Below are positions 15,684 through 23,712 of a stretch of 64,000 bases of DNA, piece after piece. Positions within the stretch are counted from its first letter, which is position 1; the number at the start of each line of letters is the position of its first letter. The notes under the pieces were generated by a model. It did no database searches. It saw only the letters and a program-made list of their open reading frames with translations, and had not been told where the DNA came from. The position numbers were made by a program, and so were the translations under genes. Origin of the DNA: BOG-908 sp963795825 (lineage in GTDB: Bacteria; Pseudomonadota; Alphaproteobacteria; Acetobacterales; Acetobacteraceae); assembly GCA_963795825.1 (NCBI GenBank), contig CAWCIW010000002.1:124001-188000 (forward strand), written 5' to 3'.

Positions 15684-15938
15684 ATGGCCAGCAATCGTTT
15701 CAGGGCAGCAGCTTCGTTCTTCATCGTGCCGTGGGGCGCGTTCGTCGCCGCGTTTCTGTATTATGTCGGCGTGACGCTGGTCGCGATCGGTGGTTCGGAC
15801 CTGTCCGATGTCACCGTGGCTGTTATTTATTTACTGCCTGCGGCAGTGTATCTGCTGGTGCTGACGTCACGCGCGCTGCATGGGTTGGCCGCTCTGCCCG
15901 TGCATATCGGCCACCTGGCCCTGCCGCGCCTGCAGTAA
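15684..15938 (+). CDS. Small membrane protein, unknown
   Basis: 84 residues with two predicted membrane helices: about residues 9-36 (FFIVPWGAFVAAFLYYVGVTLVA-like) and about 43-63 (TVAVIYLLPAAVYLLVLTS). A GGAG site stands eight bases before the ATG and the composition suits a real gene. I do not recognise a family. It stands alone, about 100 bp after the DUF2147 gene and 190 bp before another small gene. It could be an orphan small protein. Confidence 0.5.
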   Translation: MASNRFRAAASFFIVPWGAFVAAFLYYVGVTLVAIGGSDLSDVTVAVIYLLPAAVYLLVLTSRALHGLAALPVHIGHLALPRLQ

Positions 15939-16126
15939 GCCGGCTTGTCCGGAAGCGGACCTGACATAAACCCTCGGTCCGCCCGGCAGCCTGGGCGCCG
16001 CGAGCAGCCGGACGCGGCGCCGCTCACCGGGGTTTCACTTACAAGTCATCGCTTCTATGCTTAGATGATCGCGGCGCACAGCCCGCTGGCCCCGAGCGGC
16101 CGTCCACTCCCTATGAGGTGTTCCTG

Positions 16127-16435
16127 ATGACAGACGAGACTGCCGCCACACCCGCCGACGACGCCAACACCGACCGCTTCGCCGCAAAGCTCCAGCAGGA
16201 CGTCCGCTCCTGGTCCGCCCGTGACAACGATGCGACAGACCGGGCCGCCGATGCCACGCTGGCCGCTGCCGCCAAGGCCGCAAAGGCCGCCAGCGCTCGC
16301 AAGCGCAGCAAGCCGGCCGCTGCCAAGGTCGAAGCGCCTGTCGAGAGCACCAAGGGCCGCCCCTTCTCGATGAGCTACGAGGGCGTGAGCAACGCACAAT
16401 ACCTGGCCGGCCGCATCGCCCGCGGCGCACGCTGA
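16127..16435 (+). CDS. Small Ala/Lys-rich protein, unknown
   Basis: 102 residues, soluble. The first half is acidic and polar (MTDETAATPADD). The middle is an Ala/Lys/Arg-rich helix (AAAAKAAKAASARKRSKPAA), reminiscent of histone-like tails. The C-terminus is GVSNAQYLAGRIARGAR. A GAGG site lies nine bases before the ATG; a GTG at 16118 would add three residues. No known family recognised. It is followed about 55 bp later by the FYDLN-acid gene. Confidence 0.55.
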   Translation: MTDETAATPADDANTDRFAAKLQQDVRSWSARDNDATDRAADATLAAAAKAAKAASARKRSKPAAAKVEAPVESTKGRPFSMSYEGVSNAQYLAGRIARGAR

Positions 16436-16490
16436 GGGTGCATTTCACTCTCTGCGTTAACGCCAGCCCGGCCGATCACCAGGCCATTTC

Positions 16491-16844
16491 ATGAGCTACG
16501 AAGTAAGAGCGGTCCGCCTGCCGGGTGTCGGCAGCAAGCGCGTGTGCGTGTCCTGCGCCACGCGCTTCTATGACCTCGCGCGTATGCCACCCGTCTGCCC
16601 GAAATGCGGCACGGAGCAGCCGCCCGAAGTGCCGCGTCCGCCGCCGATCCGGCGTAGCCCGGTGCGCCACCGCATGGTCAAGGCGCCGGCCCAGGCGACG
16701 CGGGAGGCCGATGATGATGGGGCGCCCGTGCTCGATACGGATGAGGACGAGGTCGAGGCCGATGAGGACGCCGATACCGTCGAGGAGGAGGCCGATGATG
16801 AGCCTGATGCCGAGGCGGCTTTGGACGAGCCGCCTGAGCATTAG
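16491..16844 (+). CDS. FYDLN acid-domain protein (TIGR02300 family)
   Basis: 117-residue protein with an N-terminal four-Cys zinc ribbon (CVSC ... CPKCG) that includes the family hallmark RFYDLARMPPVCP. A very acidic tail follows (residues about 75-117, runs of Asp/Glu such as DEDEVEADEDAD). The family is restricted mainly to alphaproteobacteria and its function is unknown. The start MSYEVRAVRLPG has no strong ribosome-binding site. It precedes a repeat element and addA. Confidence 0.88.
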   Translation: MSYEVRAVRLPGVGSKRVCVSCATRFYDLARMPPVCPKCGTEQPPEVPRPPPIRRSPVRHRMVKAPAQATREADDDGAPVLDTDEDEVEADEDADTVEEEADDEPDAEAALDEPPEH

Positions 16845-16854
16845 TGGGCAAGGA

Positions 16855-17030
16855 TAAGCAAGGAAGGCCTTCTTTTTTGCAAAAAAGAAGCAAAAAACTT
16901 TTGTCCCGTGCTGTCGCGCCCAAGCTGGATAGAGGCGTCGCCTAGGCAGTACGGCCCAGGCGCCAGCCTCAGCGAACGGAGACAAAAGTTTTTTGGTCCT
17001 TTTTGCAAAAAGGACTGCTTGCTTTCTTAC
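16855..17030. repeat. Paired-hairpin element, type I
   Basis: Between the FYDLN-acid gene and addA. The inner arm pair reads CTTTTGTC on the left and GACAAAAG on the right, where most copies have CTTTTGC/GCAAAAG: a paired change. The right hairpin is shortened (GGTCCTTTTTGCAAAAAGGAC), also still perfectly paired. Confidence 0.85.
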
Positions 17031-17039
17031 TCAGCAACG

Positions 17040-20000
17040 ATGAGCCAGGCACAGAAAACCGCTTCCGATCCCAGGGCCTCGGCGTTCGTGTCCGCACATG
17101 CGGGCACCGGCAAGACCAAGCTCCTGATCGACCGCCTGCTGCGCCTGATGCTCGCCGGCGCGGACCCGGCGCGCATTCTCTGCCTCACCTACACCAAGGC
17201 CGCCGCCGCCGAGATGGCGATACGCCTGCAGACACGGCTGGGCGGCTGGGTCGCCGCCCCCGACGCCGCCCTGTCCGACGCCCTGCGCGAGCTCGATTGC
17301 GGCGCCACCCCCGAGGATCTACGCCAAGCGCGCGCTTTGTTCGCCCGCGTGCTGGACTTGCCGGGCGGCATGCGCATCGGCACCATCCATGCGTTCTGCC
17401 AGTCGCTGCTGAAACGCTTTCCGCTGGAAGCCCGCATCTCCCCGCATTTCCAGCTCGTGGAAGCCGCCGAAGCGCGCGCCGGGCTGCAGCAGGCGCGCGA
17501 GACGGCGCTGCCCCAGGCCGACCCGAACGCCCTGGCCGCCCTGGCCGGCCTGGTCAGCGCGGACGGGTTCGCTGGCCTGGTCGAAATGCTCGAGCACGCG
17601 CGCCACCGGCTCGAGACGGCGCTGTCCCTGGCGCCGGACGCGCTGCGTGCCGCGATGCGCCGTGCCGCCGGCGCCACCCATCCGGACGAGGCGGCGATCC
17701 TGGCGGCGGCGGCCGCCTGGCCGGACGAAGGCCCGCTCGCCCACGAGATCGATCTGGCTGCGCATCACGGCAGCGACGGTGTGCGCACCAGGGCCGCCCG
17801 TATGCTGGACTGGCTGGCGATGCCGGCGGAGCTACGCGCCGAGCACTGGGCGCACTGGGTGGAGGAGTTCCATCTCGACGATGGCAAGCACCGCGCGCTC
17901 AGCACGCTGGTGAACGCCAAGCTCGCCGCCAAATACGATACCATCCTGCCGGCCTACGCCGCCGAGCAGGCCCGCATCGAGGCGGCGCAGGACAGCCTGC
18001 GCGCGCTGAAGATGGCCGATGCGTCGGCCGCCCTGCTGACCCTGGCCGCACCGATCCTGCGCGGTTACGCCGGCGCCAAGGACCGTCGCGCGCTGCTGGA
18101 TTACGACGACCTGATCGGCCGCACGGACCGCCTGCTCAACGACGAGGGCGCCGCCTGGGTATTGTTCAAGCTGGATGGCGGCCTGGACCATCTGCTGCTC
18201 GACGAGGTGCAGGACACCGCACCCGCCCAGTGGGAGATCGCCGACCGGCTGACCACCGATTTCTTCACCGGGCAGGGTGCGCGCGAGGAGAGCGCGCTGG
18301 CGCGCACCGTGTTCGCGGTCGGCGACCGCAAGCAATCGATCTACTCGTTCCAGGGCGCCGATCCGGCCGCGTTCGACCACTGGCGCGCCGTCTATGGCCA
18401 GCGCGTCCGGCAAGCCGGCCTGGCGTGGCGCCCGACCGTGCTGGAGGTGTCGTTCCGCTCGACAGCACCCGTCCTTGCGCTGGTCGATGCGGTGGCGGGC
18501 GCGCTCGGGCCGCAAGGCGGCGTGGCCGAAGCCGGGGTGGTGCTGCACCATGTCGCACACCGCGAAGGCCAGGCCGGCCAGGTCGAGCTGTGGCCGATGA
18601 CGCCGCGGCCGGAGCCTGCCGCGCACGCGCCGTGGAGCATCCCGCACACCAATCAGCCGCAGCATTCCGCGCCGCAGACTTTGGTCAACCATCTGGCCGC
18701 CTGGATCGCCGGCGAGGTGGCGTCCGGCGCAATGCAGGCCGGCGAGATACTCATCCTGGTGCGCCGGCGCGGCGAGTTCGACCGGGCGCTGGTGCGCGCG
18801 CTCAAGGCGCGCGACGTCCCCGTCGCCGGGCTGGACCGCATGGTGCTGACCGACCAGCCCGCCGTGCAGGACCTGATCGCGCTGTGCGAGACGCTGCTGC
18901 TGCCGCAGGACGACCTCACGCTGGCCGAGCTGCTCACCAGCCCGCTCGGCGGCCTGTCCGACGACAGCCTGATGCAGCTCGCCACCGGCCGGCAGACCTC
19001 GCTATTCGAGGCGCTGCGCGATCGGGCCGACGAGCGCGCCGGACTGGCAGGCGGCGGCGGCGTTCCTGGCCGCCCTGCTGGCGCGGGTCGATTATGCGTC
19101 GCCCTACACGTTGCTGTCCGAAGCGCTGGGGCCGCTCGGCGGGCGGGCGCGGCTGTTTGCCCGGCTTGGGCCCCGAAGCCGCCGAGCCGGTCGACGAGCT
19201 GCTGAGTGCCGCGCTGTTGCATGCGGCCGCCCATCCGCCCTCGCTGCAGGGCTTCCTGCACTGGCTGCGGCTGTCGGCGGCCGAGGTGAAGCGCGAGGCG
19301 GAAGCGGCGGGCGACACGGTGCGCATAATGACCGTGCACGGCGCCAAGGGCCTGGAGGCGCGGCTGGTGATCCTGCCGGATACCACCGGGCTGCCACCGG
19401 ACGAGCGCGGGCTGTGCTGGACGCACGATGACGGCACCGGCGCCGACCTGCCTTTGTGGCAGCCGCACAAGGATCTGCGCTGCCGGGCCGTGGAGGCGAT
19501 ACGCGAGGCCGGCGCAGCCGCGCGGGCGCGCGAGGTACAACCGGCTGCTGTATGTGGCGCTGACCCGCGCGCGCGACCGGCTGCTGGTTTGCGGCTGGGA
19601 GCCGCACCAGGCGCAGCCGGGCAACTGGTACGAGCAGGTCCGGCTTGGCCTGCAGGCTTTGAACGCCGAGGCTGTGCCGTTCGACCCGTGGCCCGGCCAG
19701 GCGCTGCGCATCGAGACGCGCAATCTGGCGGCCGGGCCACCGTCCGAGGTGGCGCCCGTGTCGCCAACGGTGGTACCCGCCTGGGCGGGGGCCGCACCTT
19801 TGTGGCGGCCGCAGGCGGTGCCGATGGAGCCGGCGCTGCCCAGCCCGCTGGCGCCGAGCCGGCCGGAGGGCGTCGATCTCGGCCCGGTGCCGCCCGCCCG
19901 CTCGCCGCTGGCCAGCGTGGCGCAACGCGGCCGGTTCAACCGCGGGCTGGCGATGCATGCGCTGCTGCAGCATCTGCCGGACCTGCCCGAAGCCGCGCGC

Positions 20001-20468
20001 GACGCTGCGGCGGAAGCCTTTGCCGCCCGTTTCGCGCCACATCTGGAGGACCCGGCCGGGCTGGCCGCCGACGCTCTGGGCGTGTTGCGCGCGCCCGGCC
20101 TGGCGGCGCTGTTCGGGCCCGGCAGCCGCGCCGAGCAGCCGATCTCCGGCGTGGTGGGCGACCGCATCGTGTCCGGCCAGCTCGACCGGCTCGCCGTCAC
20201 GCCGACGCAGGTGTTCGCCGCCGACTACAAGACCAGCCGGGAGGTGCCCGCCAGCCTCGCCGACGTGCCGGTGCGCTATTTGCGCCAGATGGCCGCCTAC
20301 CGCGCCGTGCTGGCGCTGCTCTATCCCGGGCGGCAGATCACGCTGCCTGCTGATCTGGACGGACGGGCCGGCGGTGATGGCGCTGCCGTCAGACCTGCTC
20401 GCTTTGCATGCGACGCCTGCGCCCACCTTGGCGGATGCTTGATCCTGCTTGCGTCCGCCTCCAATTGA
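17040..20468 (+). pseudogene. addA: AddA helicase-nuclease, three single-base frame breaks
   Basis: AddA of the AddAB double-strand-break repair enzyme. All UvrD-type helicase motifs can be read if the frame is followed: Walker A AHAGTGKTKLL, TYTKAAAAEM, Walker B LLLDEVQDTAP, GDRKQSIYSFQGAD, VSFRSTAP, TVHGAKGLEA and LLYVALTRARDRL. The C-terminal nuclease motif ADYKTSRE is present. The frame jumps by +1 near 19041 (GCCGGAC), near 19168-19171 (TTGGGCCCC) and near 19530-19535 (GCGCGAGGTAC). Removing three bases restores 1141 residues in one frame. trxA follows, as in addB-addA-trxA loci, but addB is not directly upstream; a repeat element is. Assembly error is more likely than decay. Confidence 0.85.
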
Positions 20469-20490
20469 CGACCACCGACGGAGAGAGATC

Positions 20491-20817
20491 ATGAGCGCCA
20501 ACACGCAAGCCACCACCGACGACACTTTCGAGACCGACGTGCTCAAGGCGTCCGGCCCCGTACTGGTCGATTTCTGGGCGGAGTGGTGCGGCCCCTGCAA
20601 GATGATCGCGCCGGCGCTCGAGGAGATCGGCGCGGAATATGCCGGCCGGGTGCGCGTGGTGAAGGTGAATATCGACGAGAACCCGCAGACCCCGAACAGC
20701 TACGGCGTGCGCGGCATACCGACGCTGATCCTGTTCAAGGACGGCAAGCCGGCCGCCACAAAGGTGGGCGCATCGCCCAAGAGCCAGCTCAAGGAGTGGG
20801 TGGCCTCGAGCATCTGA
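20491..20817 (+). CDS. trxA: Thioredoxin 1
   Basis: 108-residue thioredoxin, the general cytoplasmic protein disulfide reductant. Active site WCGPCK in FWAEWCGPCKMIAP, the buried Asp region VLVDFW, and the cis-Pro loop GIPTLILFKDG are present. ATG at 20491 has GGAGAGAG upstream; an earlier in-frame ATG at 20449 lies inside addA. It follows addA by 22 bp and is probably co-transcribed. Identification is certain. Confidence 0.97.
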   Translation: MSANTQATTDDTFETDVLKASGPVLVDFWAEWCGPCKMIAPALEEIGAEYAGRVRVVKVNIDENPQTPNSYGVRGIPTLILFKDGKPAATKVGASPKSQLKEWVASSI

Positions 20818-20873
20818 CGCGCTGCTGCGTCTCGGCGGCGGGCGAGGGGCGCTGCCCCCTTTGCCAGTTGCGG

Positions 20874-20897
20874 GCGGCCCTGTCAGATAGGGGCCGC
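20874..20897 (+). terminator. Possible hairpin terminator after trxA
   Basis: GCGGCCC pairs with GGGCCGC around a ten-base loop, 57 bases after the trxA stop. No T run follows, so intrinsic termination is uncertain. Confidence 0.35.
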
Positions 20898-20916
20898 ATA
20901 AGCTTGGAACGTGAAA

Positions 20917-21078
20917 ATGGCCGATAGTGTAAAACGGACGGCGGCGGTTTCGCCCAGCATCGAGGATGGGTTTCTCTCGGACCGGCTCAGCTTCTGGGCG
21001 TCGGCCACGAAGTTCATGACCAGGGTTGTCGTGGGCCTGGTTGTTCTGCTGGCGCTGATGTGGTGGTTCCTGGTCTAG
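20917..21078 (+). CDS. Small single-helix protein, possibly aa3-oxidase subunit IV-like
   Basis: 53 residues. A polar N-terminus (MADSVKRTAAVSPSIEDG) precedes a C-terminal membrane helix (VVVGLVVLLALMWWFLV). The layout, a short charged head, SFWASATKFMTR and then one helix ending near the C-terminus, resembles the small aa3-type cytochrome c oxidase subunit IV of alphaproteobacteria. The resemblance is weak and no oxidase genes are nearby. It starts after the putative trxA terminator. Treat as a small membrane protein of unknown role. Confidence 0.45.
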   Translation: MADSVKRTAAVSPSIEDGFLSDRLSFWASATKFMTRVVVGLVVLLALMWWFLV

Positions 21079-21187
21079 GCAGGCTCGCTAAGTCCGGGGC
21101 AGCCGCGAAATGTGCTCCTTGGCCCTGGTCGACAAACGTTATGCCGTCAGGCCAGGGCTTCGGAACGCAACTCAGTCTGTTGTGGGT

Positions 21188-21334
21188 TTAGTGCGTGTCG
21201 GCGGCGTGCGTGACGTCCTTGCCGGCGTTCGAGACGTCCTGACCGGCGCCAGCCACGGTGTTGCACGCGCTGAGCAGGGTTGCGGTGCCGAGCAACAGGG
21301 CGGCGGCAAAGGCGGCGGTAAGCATACGCGACAT
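21188..21334 (-). CDS. Entericidin A/B family lipoprotein
   Basis: 48-residue lipoprotein. The signal sequence MSRMLTAAFAAALLLGTATL ends in the lipobox LLSAC. The mature part CNTVAGAGQDVSNAGKDV is the classic entericidin pattern (C-N-T-x-x-G-x-G-x-D). Entericidins are small cell-envelope lipoproteins, first described as an antidote/toxin pair in enteric bacteria; in alphaproteobacteria the role is unclear and only one copy is seen here. A GGAGAT site precedes the ATG. Confidence 0.85.
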   Translation of the reverse strand: MSRMLTAAFAAALLLGTATLLSACNTVAGAGQDVSNAGKDVTHAADTH

Positions 21335-21462
21335 GGTTTATCTCCTAGAGGTGCCGGACCCCCGTCCGGTCCAATTCGTGCAACGTAACGGAACGGCTTT
21401 GGTTCAATGCGCTGGTGCGTTGGGCCTGCCTCTATCGACTTGCGCGCGTGGTGAGGCTGTTT

Positions 21463-21645
21463 AGGCAAGGAAGAAAACAGTCCTTTTTCGAGAAAAAGGA
21501 CCAAAAAGCTTTTGCTCCCGACGCCTGCACCTACGCCTCCCTTTATTCTGCCGGTATATGCGATTGCAGTTAGATGCCTGATCTCCGTGCAGGTGTCGTA
21601 GCAAAAGCTTTTTGGCCCTTTTTCTCGAAAAAGGACTGCTTCCTT
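21463..21645. repeat. Paired-hairpin element, type II
   Basis: In the roughly 320 bp between the entericidin and DUF3667 genes, both on the minus strand. Both arms are intact. The right stem reads GGCCCTTTTTCTCGAAAAAGGAC, one of the few imperfect stems. The core is the most diverged of the type II copies. Outside the element the gap shows nothing recognisable. Confidence 0.85.
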
Positions 21646-21653
21646 CTGCCGGT

Positions 21654-22595
21654 TCAGGCGTGCAGCACGCGCAGGCCGGCCACGATCAGGGCCAGCACAA
21701 GAAGCGTGAACGCCAGCACCGAGAGCACGAACAGCACGGCCATCCGGACCAGGGTGCCGGGCAGGCCAGTGCCATATACCCCGCGCAGATGGACGAACAG
21801 GTGCACCGGTGCCGCCAGCAGCATCCAGCCCTGGTTGGTCAGCAGGGCCAGGCTGAGCAGCAGGCCTTGGAACGACAGCGAGTGCATCGAGAAGATCAGG
21901 TGGTCGAAAAGCACGAAGCCGCGCCGGAACACGAAGATCGCCGCCAGCAGGAAGGCGGAGATGGGCAGCATCAGGAAGGTGAAGTTCTCCGCCCGGTCGC
22001 GTATGGCGGCGATCAGCTCGTCCGGCCGGGCGAGCGCCAGGCTGAGATGGGCGCGCAGCCAGCTCGTGACCGCGGCGTTCCATTTCGTCGGCAGGCCCAG
22101 GTTGATATGGCCCGAGTCGATCGCCTCCTGCAGGTTGCCGGTCGTGTGCCCCCGCAGGCTGTCGGCGATCTCCCGCCTGTCCTTGTCGTTCACGTCGGGC
22201 GGCAGCGCCTTTAGCAGGCGGTCGGTGTCCACCGGCTTGCCCGCGCCGGCTGCGAGCGTGCGCAGGGGCGTCAAGTCCACGCTGCGGGTTGCCCACCCGC
22301 CGGCTAGGAACAGCACCAGCAGCACGGTCAGGAACAGCCGCAAAGGCGGGATCTGCGGCGCCCGTTTGCCGGCGAGGTAGTCCCTGGTCAGGCGGGCGGG
22401 GTTGCGCACCAGGCGCCATAGCGAGCGCCATACCCGGCCATCCGCGTGGAAGGTATCCTCCAGGACCTCGCGCAGCAGCACCCAGGCGCTGCGGTGGAAA
22501 TCATGCGGCGCCTGGCCGCAGACATGGCAGTACCGGCCGATCAGAGGCGTGGCGCAATTGTAGCAAGGGGTGCCGGGCGGCAGCGTGTGTCTCAT
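21654..22595 (-). CDS. DUF3667 domain membrane protein
   Basis: 313-residue inner-membrane protein of the DUF3667 family, function unknown. It starts with a zinc-ribbon-like PCYNCATPLIGRYCHVCGQ, followed by the family block HRSAWVLLREVLEDTFH with DGRVWRSLWRLVRNPARLTRDYL. Four to five hydrophobic helices lie in the C-terminal half (for example LFLTVLLVLFLAGG, FLMLPISAFLLAAIFVF, VLSVLAFTLLVLALIVAG). The family is clear from the N-terminal signature. Confidence 0.88.
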   Translation of the reverse strand: MRHTLPPGTPCYNCATPLIGRYCHVCGQAPHDFHRSAWVLLREVLEDTFHADGRVWRSLWRLVRNPARLTRDYLAGKRAPQIPPLRLFLTVLLVLFLAGGWATRSVDLTPLRTLAAGAGKPVDTDRLLKALPPDVNDKDRREIADSLRGHTTGNLQEAIDSGHINLGLPTKWNAAVTSWLRAHLSLALARPDELIAAIRDRAENFTFLMLPISAFLLAAIFVFRRGFVLFDHLIFSMHSLSFQGLLLSLALLTNQGWMLLAAPVHLFVHLRGVYGTGLPGTLVRMAVLFVLSVLAFTLLVLALIVAGLRVLHA

Positions 22596-22678
22596 GCCGC
22601 CGCGCCTGGTAGGCGGGCGCGCGGCGCGCGACGTTGCACCGTGCCGATCCGCCGCGCCGCCCGTTCGCCTGGCCGGTA

Positions 22679-23065
22679 TCAGTTGCCGAGGGAGATTTCC
22701 ACGCGGCGGCTCTCCACGCCCGGCTGGCCGTTGGTCTGGCCGCGGCCGTGCTGGATGATGCGCGCGGCGCTCACGCCGTCGGCCGCCAGCCCGTCCGCCA
22801 CACGGCGCGCCCGCTGCTGCGACAACACGACGTCATCCGGCTTGCTGCCCACGCTGTCGGTGTAGCCGCTGACCACCACGGTCTTGCCCGGCTGCGCCTT
22901 GGCCGCCGCGGCGGCCTGGGCGATCACGTCCATCGCGGCCGGCTCCAGTGCCGAGGAGCGCTCAGGGAAGAACACCATGAACCCCGAGGGCGGAGCGACG
23001 CCGCCGGTGGACGTGGCGCAGGCGCTCAGCGCGAGCAGGCCCGTGAGGGTGAGAAGTCGGCGCAT
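22679..23065 (-). CDS. OmpA-family lipoprotein
   Basis: 128-residue outer-membrane lipoprotein. Lipobox LLALSAC (Cys15), then an OmpA-like peptidoglycan-binding domain: FFPERSSALEP, VVVSGYTDSVGS (the conserved Asp), LSQQRARRVADGL and the end ESRRVEISLGN. It probably anchors the outer membrane to peptidoglycan (known for the domain). It starts about 50 bp from the end of the DUF6481 gene, on the same strand. Confidence 0.9.
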   Translation of the reverse strand: MRRLLTLTGLLALSACATSTGGVAPPSGFMVFFPERSSALEPAAMDVIAQAAAAAKAQPGKTVVVSGYTDSVGSKPDDVVLSQQRARRVADGLAADGVSAARIIQHGRGQTNGQPGVESRRVEISLGN

Positions 23066-23113
23066 GGTGTCTCCTGGTTGCGGTCGGCCGGAAATTGCGG
23101 CAGGCGGGTCGTA

Positions 23114-23479
23114 TCAGCGTCTGGCTTTGCGGGCGGCGTAGCGGGCATCGCGCGCAGCCTGCTGTTCGGCCTTGCGTTGCAGGTCCCGGGTCGCCTGCTC
23201 GATCGCCAGCCGGGCTTCTTCGGCGGCGCGGGCCTGGGCTTCGAGCTCGCGTGCGGCCTGTTCAGCGGCCAGGCGGGCGGCTTCGGCCTCGCGTATGGCG
23301 CGGCGCTCCCCGGCGCGCACCTCGCGCGCTTCGGCGATGGCCAGGCGTTCGGCCGCCCGGGCGAGCACGGCCGGATCGTCGGCCGCCGGCTTGGCCTTGA
23401 ATTTTTCCAGCAGCGCCTGCTTGGCTTTGGCCGAGGCATTCTGCCGCTCATTGAACAAATTATCCTTGAAGACACCCAT
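23114..23479 (-). CDS. DUF6481 family coiled-coil protein
   Basis: 121-residue, highly charged helical protein. It starts MGVFKDNLFNERQNASAKAKQALLEKFK and continues as one long Ala/Glu/Arg-rich helix or coiled coil (residues about 35-118). The N-terminal pattern matches the alphaproteobacterial DUF6481 proteins, whose function is unknown. It is divergent from pyrC, with a type III repeat element between. Confidence 0.75.
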   Translation of the reverse strand: MGVFKDNLFNERQNASAKAKQALLEKFKAKPAADDPAVLARAAERLAIAEAREVRAGERRAIREAEAARLAAEQAARELEAQARAAEEARLAIEQATRDLQRKAEQQAARDARYAARKARR

Positions 23480-23559
23480 CGTCGCCGGCTGGTCCCATCC
23501 TGTTTGGACGGCTCCATATCATGAAGCGGCGTTCGGCACACCTGGGTGACGGGGTAATG

Positions 23560-23702
23560 CAAGGCAGGTAAGCAAAGCCTTCTTTTCTGAAGAAAAGAAG
23601 CAAAAGACTTTCGGTCCCTGTCGGGGAGCATTGAGACGTTCGCCGACAGGGAGCAAAAGCTTTTTGGTTCTTTTTCTCGAAAAAGAACTGCTTGCTTCCT
23701 TG
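23560..23702. repeat. Paired-hairpin element, type III short core
   Basis: Left hairpin CTTCTTTTCTGAAGAAAAGAAG, then CAAAAGACTTTCGGTCCCTGTCGG. The right arm is CCGACAGGGAGCAAAAGC and a GTTC/GAAC stem. The inner pair CCCTGTCGG/CCGACAGGG closes a core of only about 20 nt. It lies between the divergent DUF6481 and pyrC starts. Confidence 0.85.
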
Positions 23703-23712
23703 GAGTAGCCCG

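Noticed and set aside
17003..20353. A very long open frame (over 1100 codons) along addA in another frame
   Set aside because: Its translation is Arg/Pro/Gly-rich and only the 19170-19530 part carries AddA motifs; the rest is a GC-rich shadow of the true frame.
19428..20468. A separate gene for the C-terminal part of addA
   Set aside because: It begins inside helicase motif VI without a ribosome-binding site and continues AddA exactly; it is the last piece of the broken frame.
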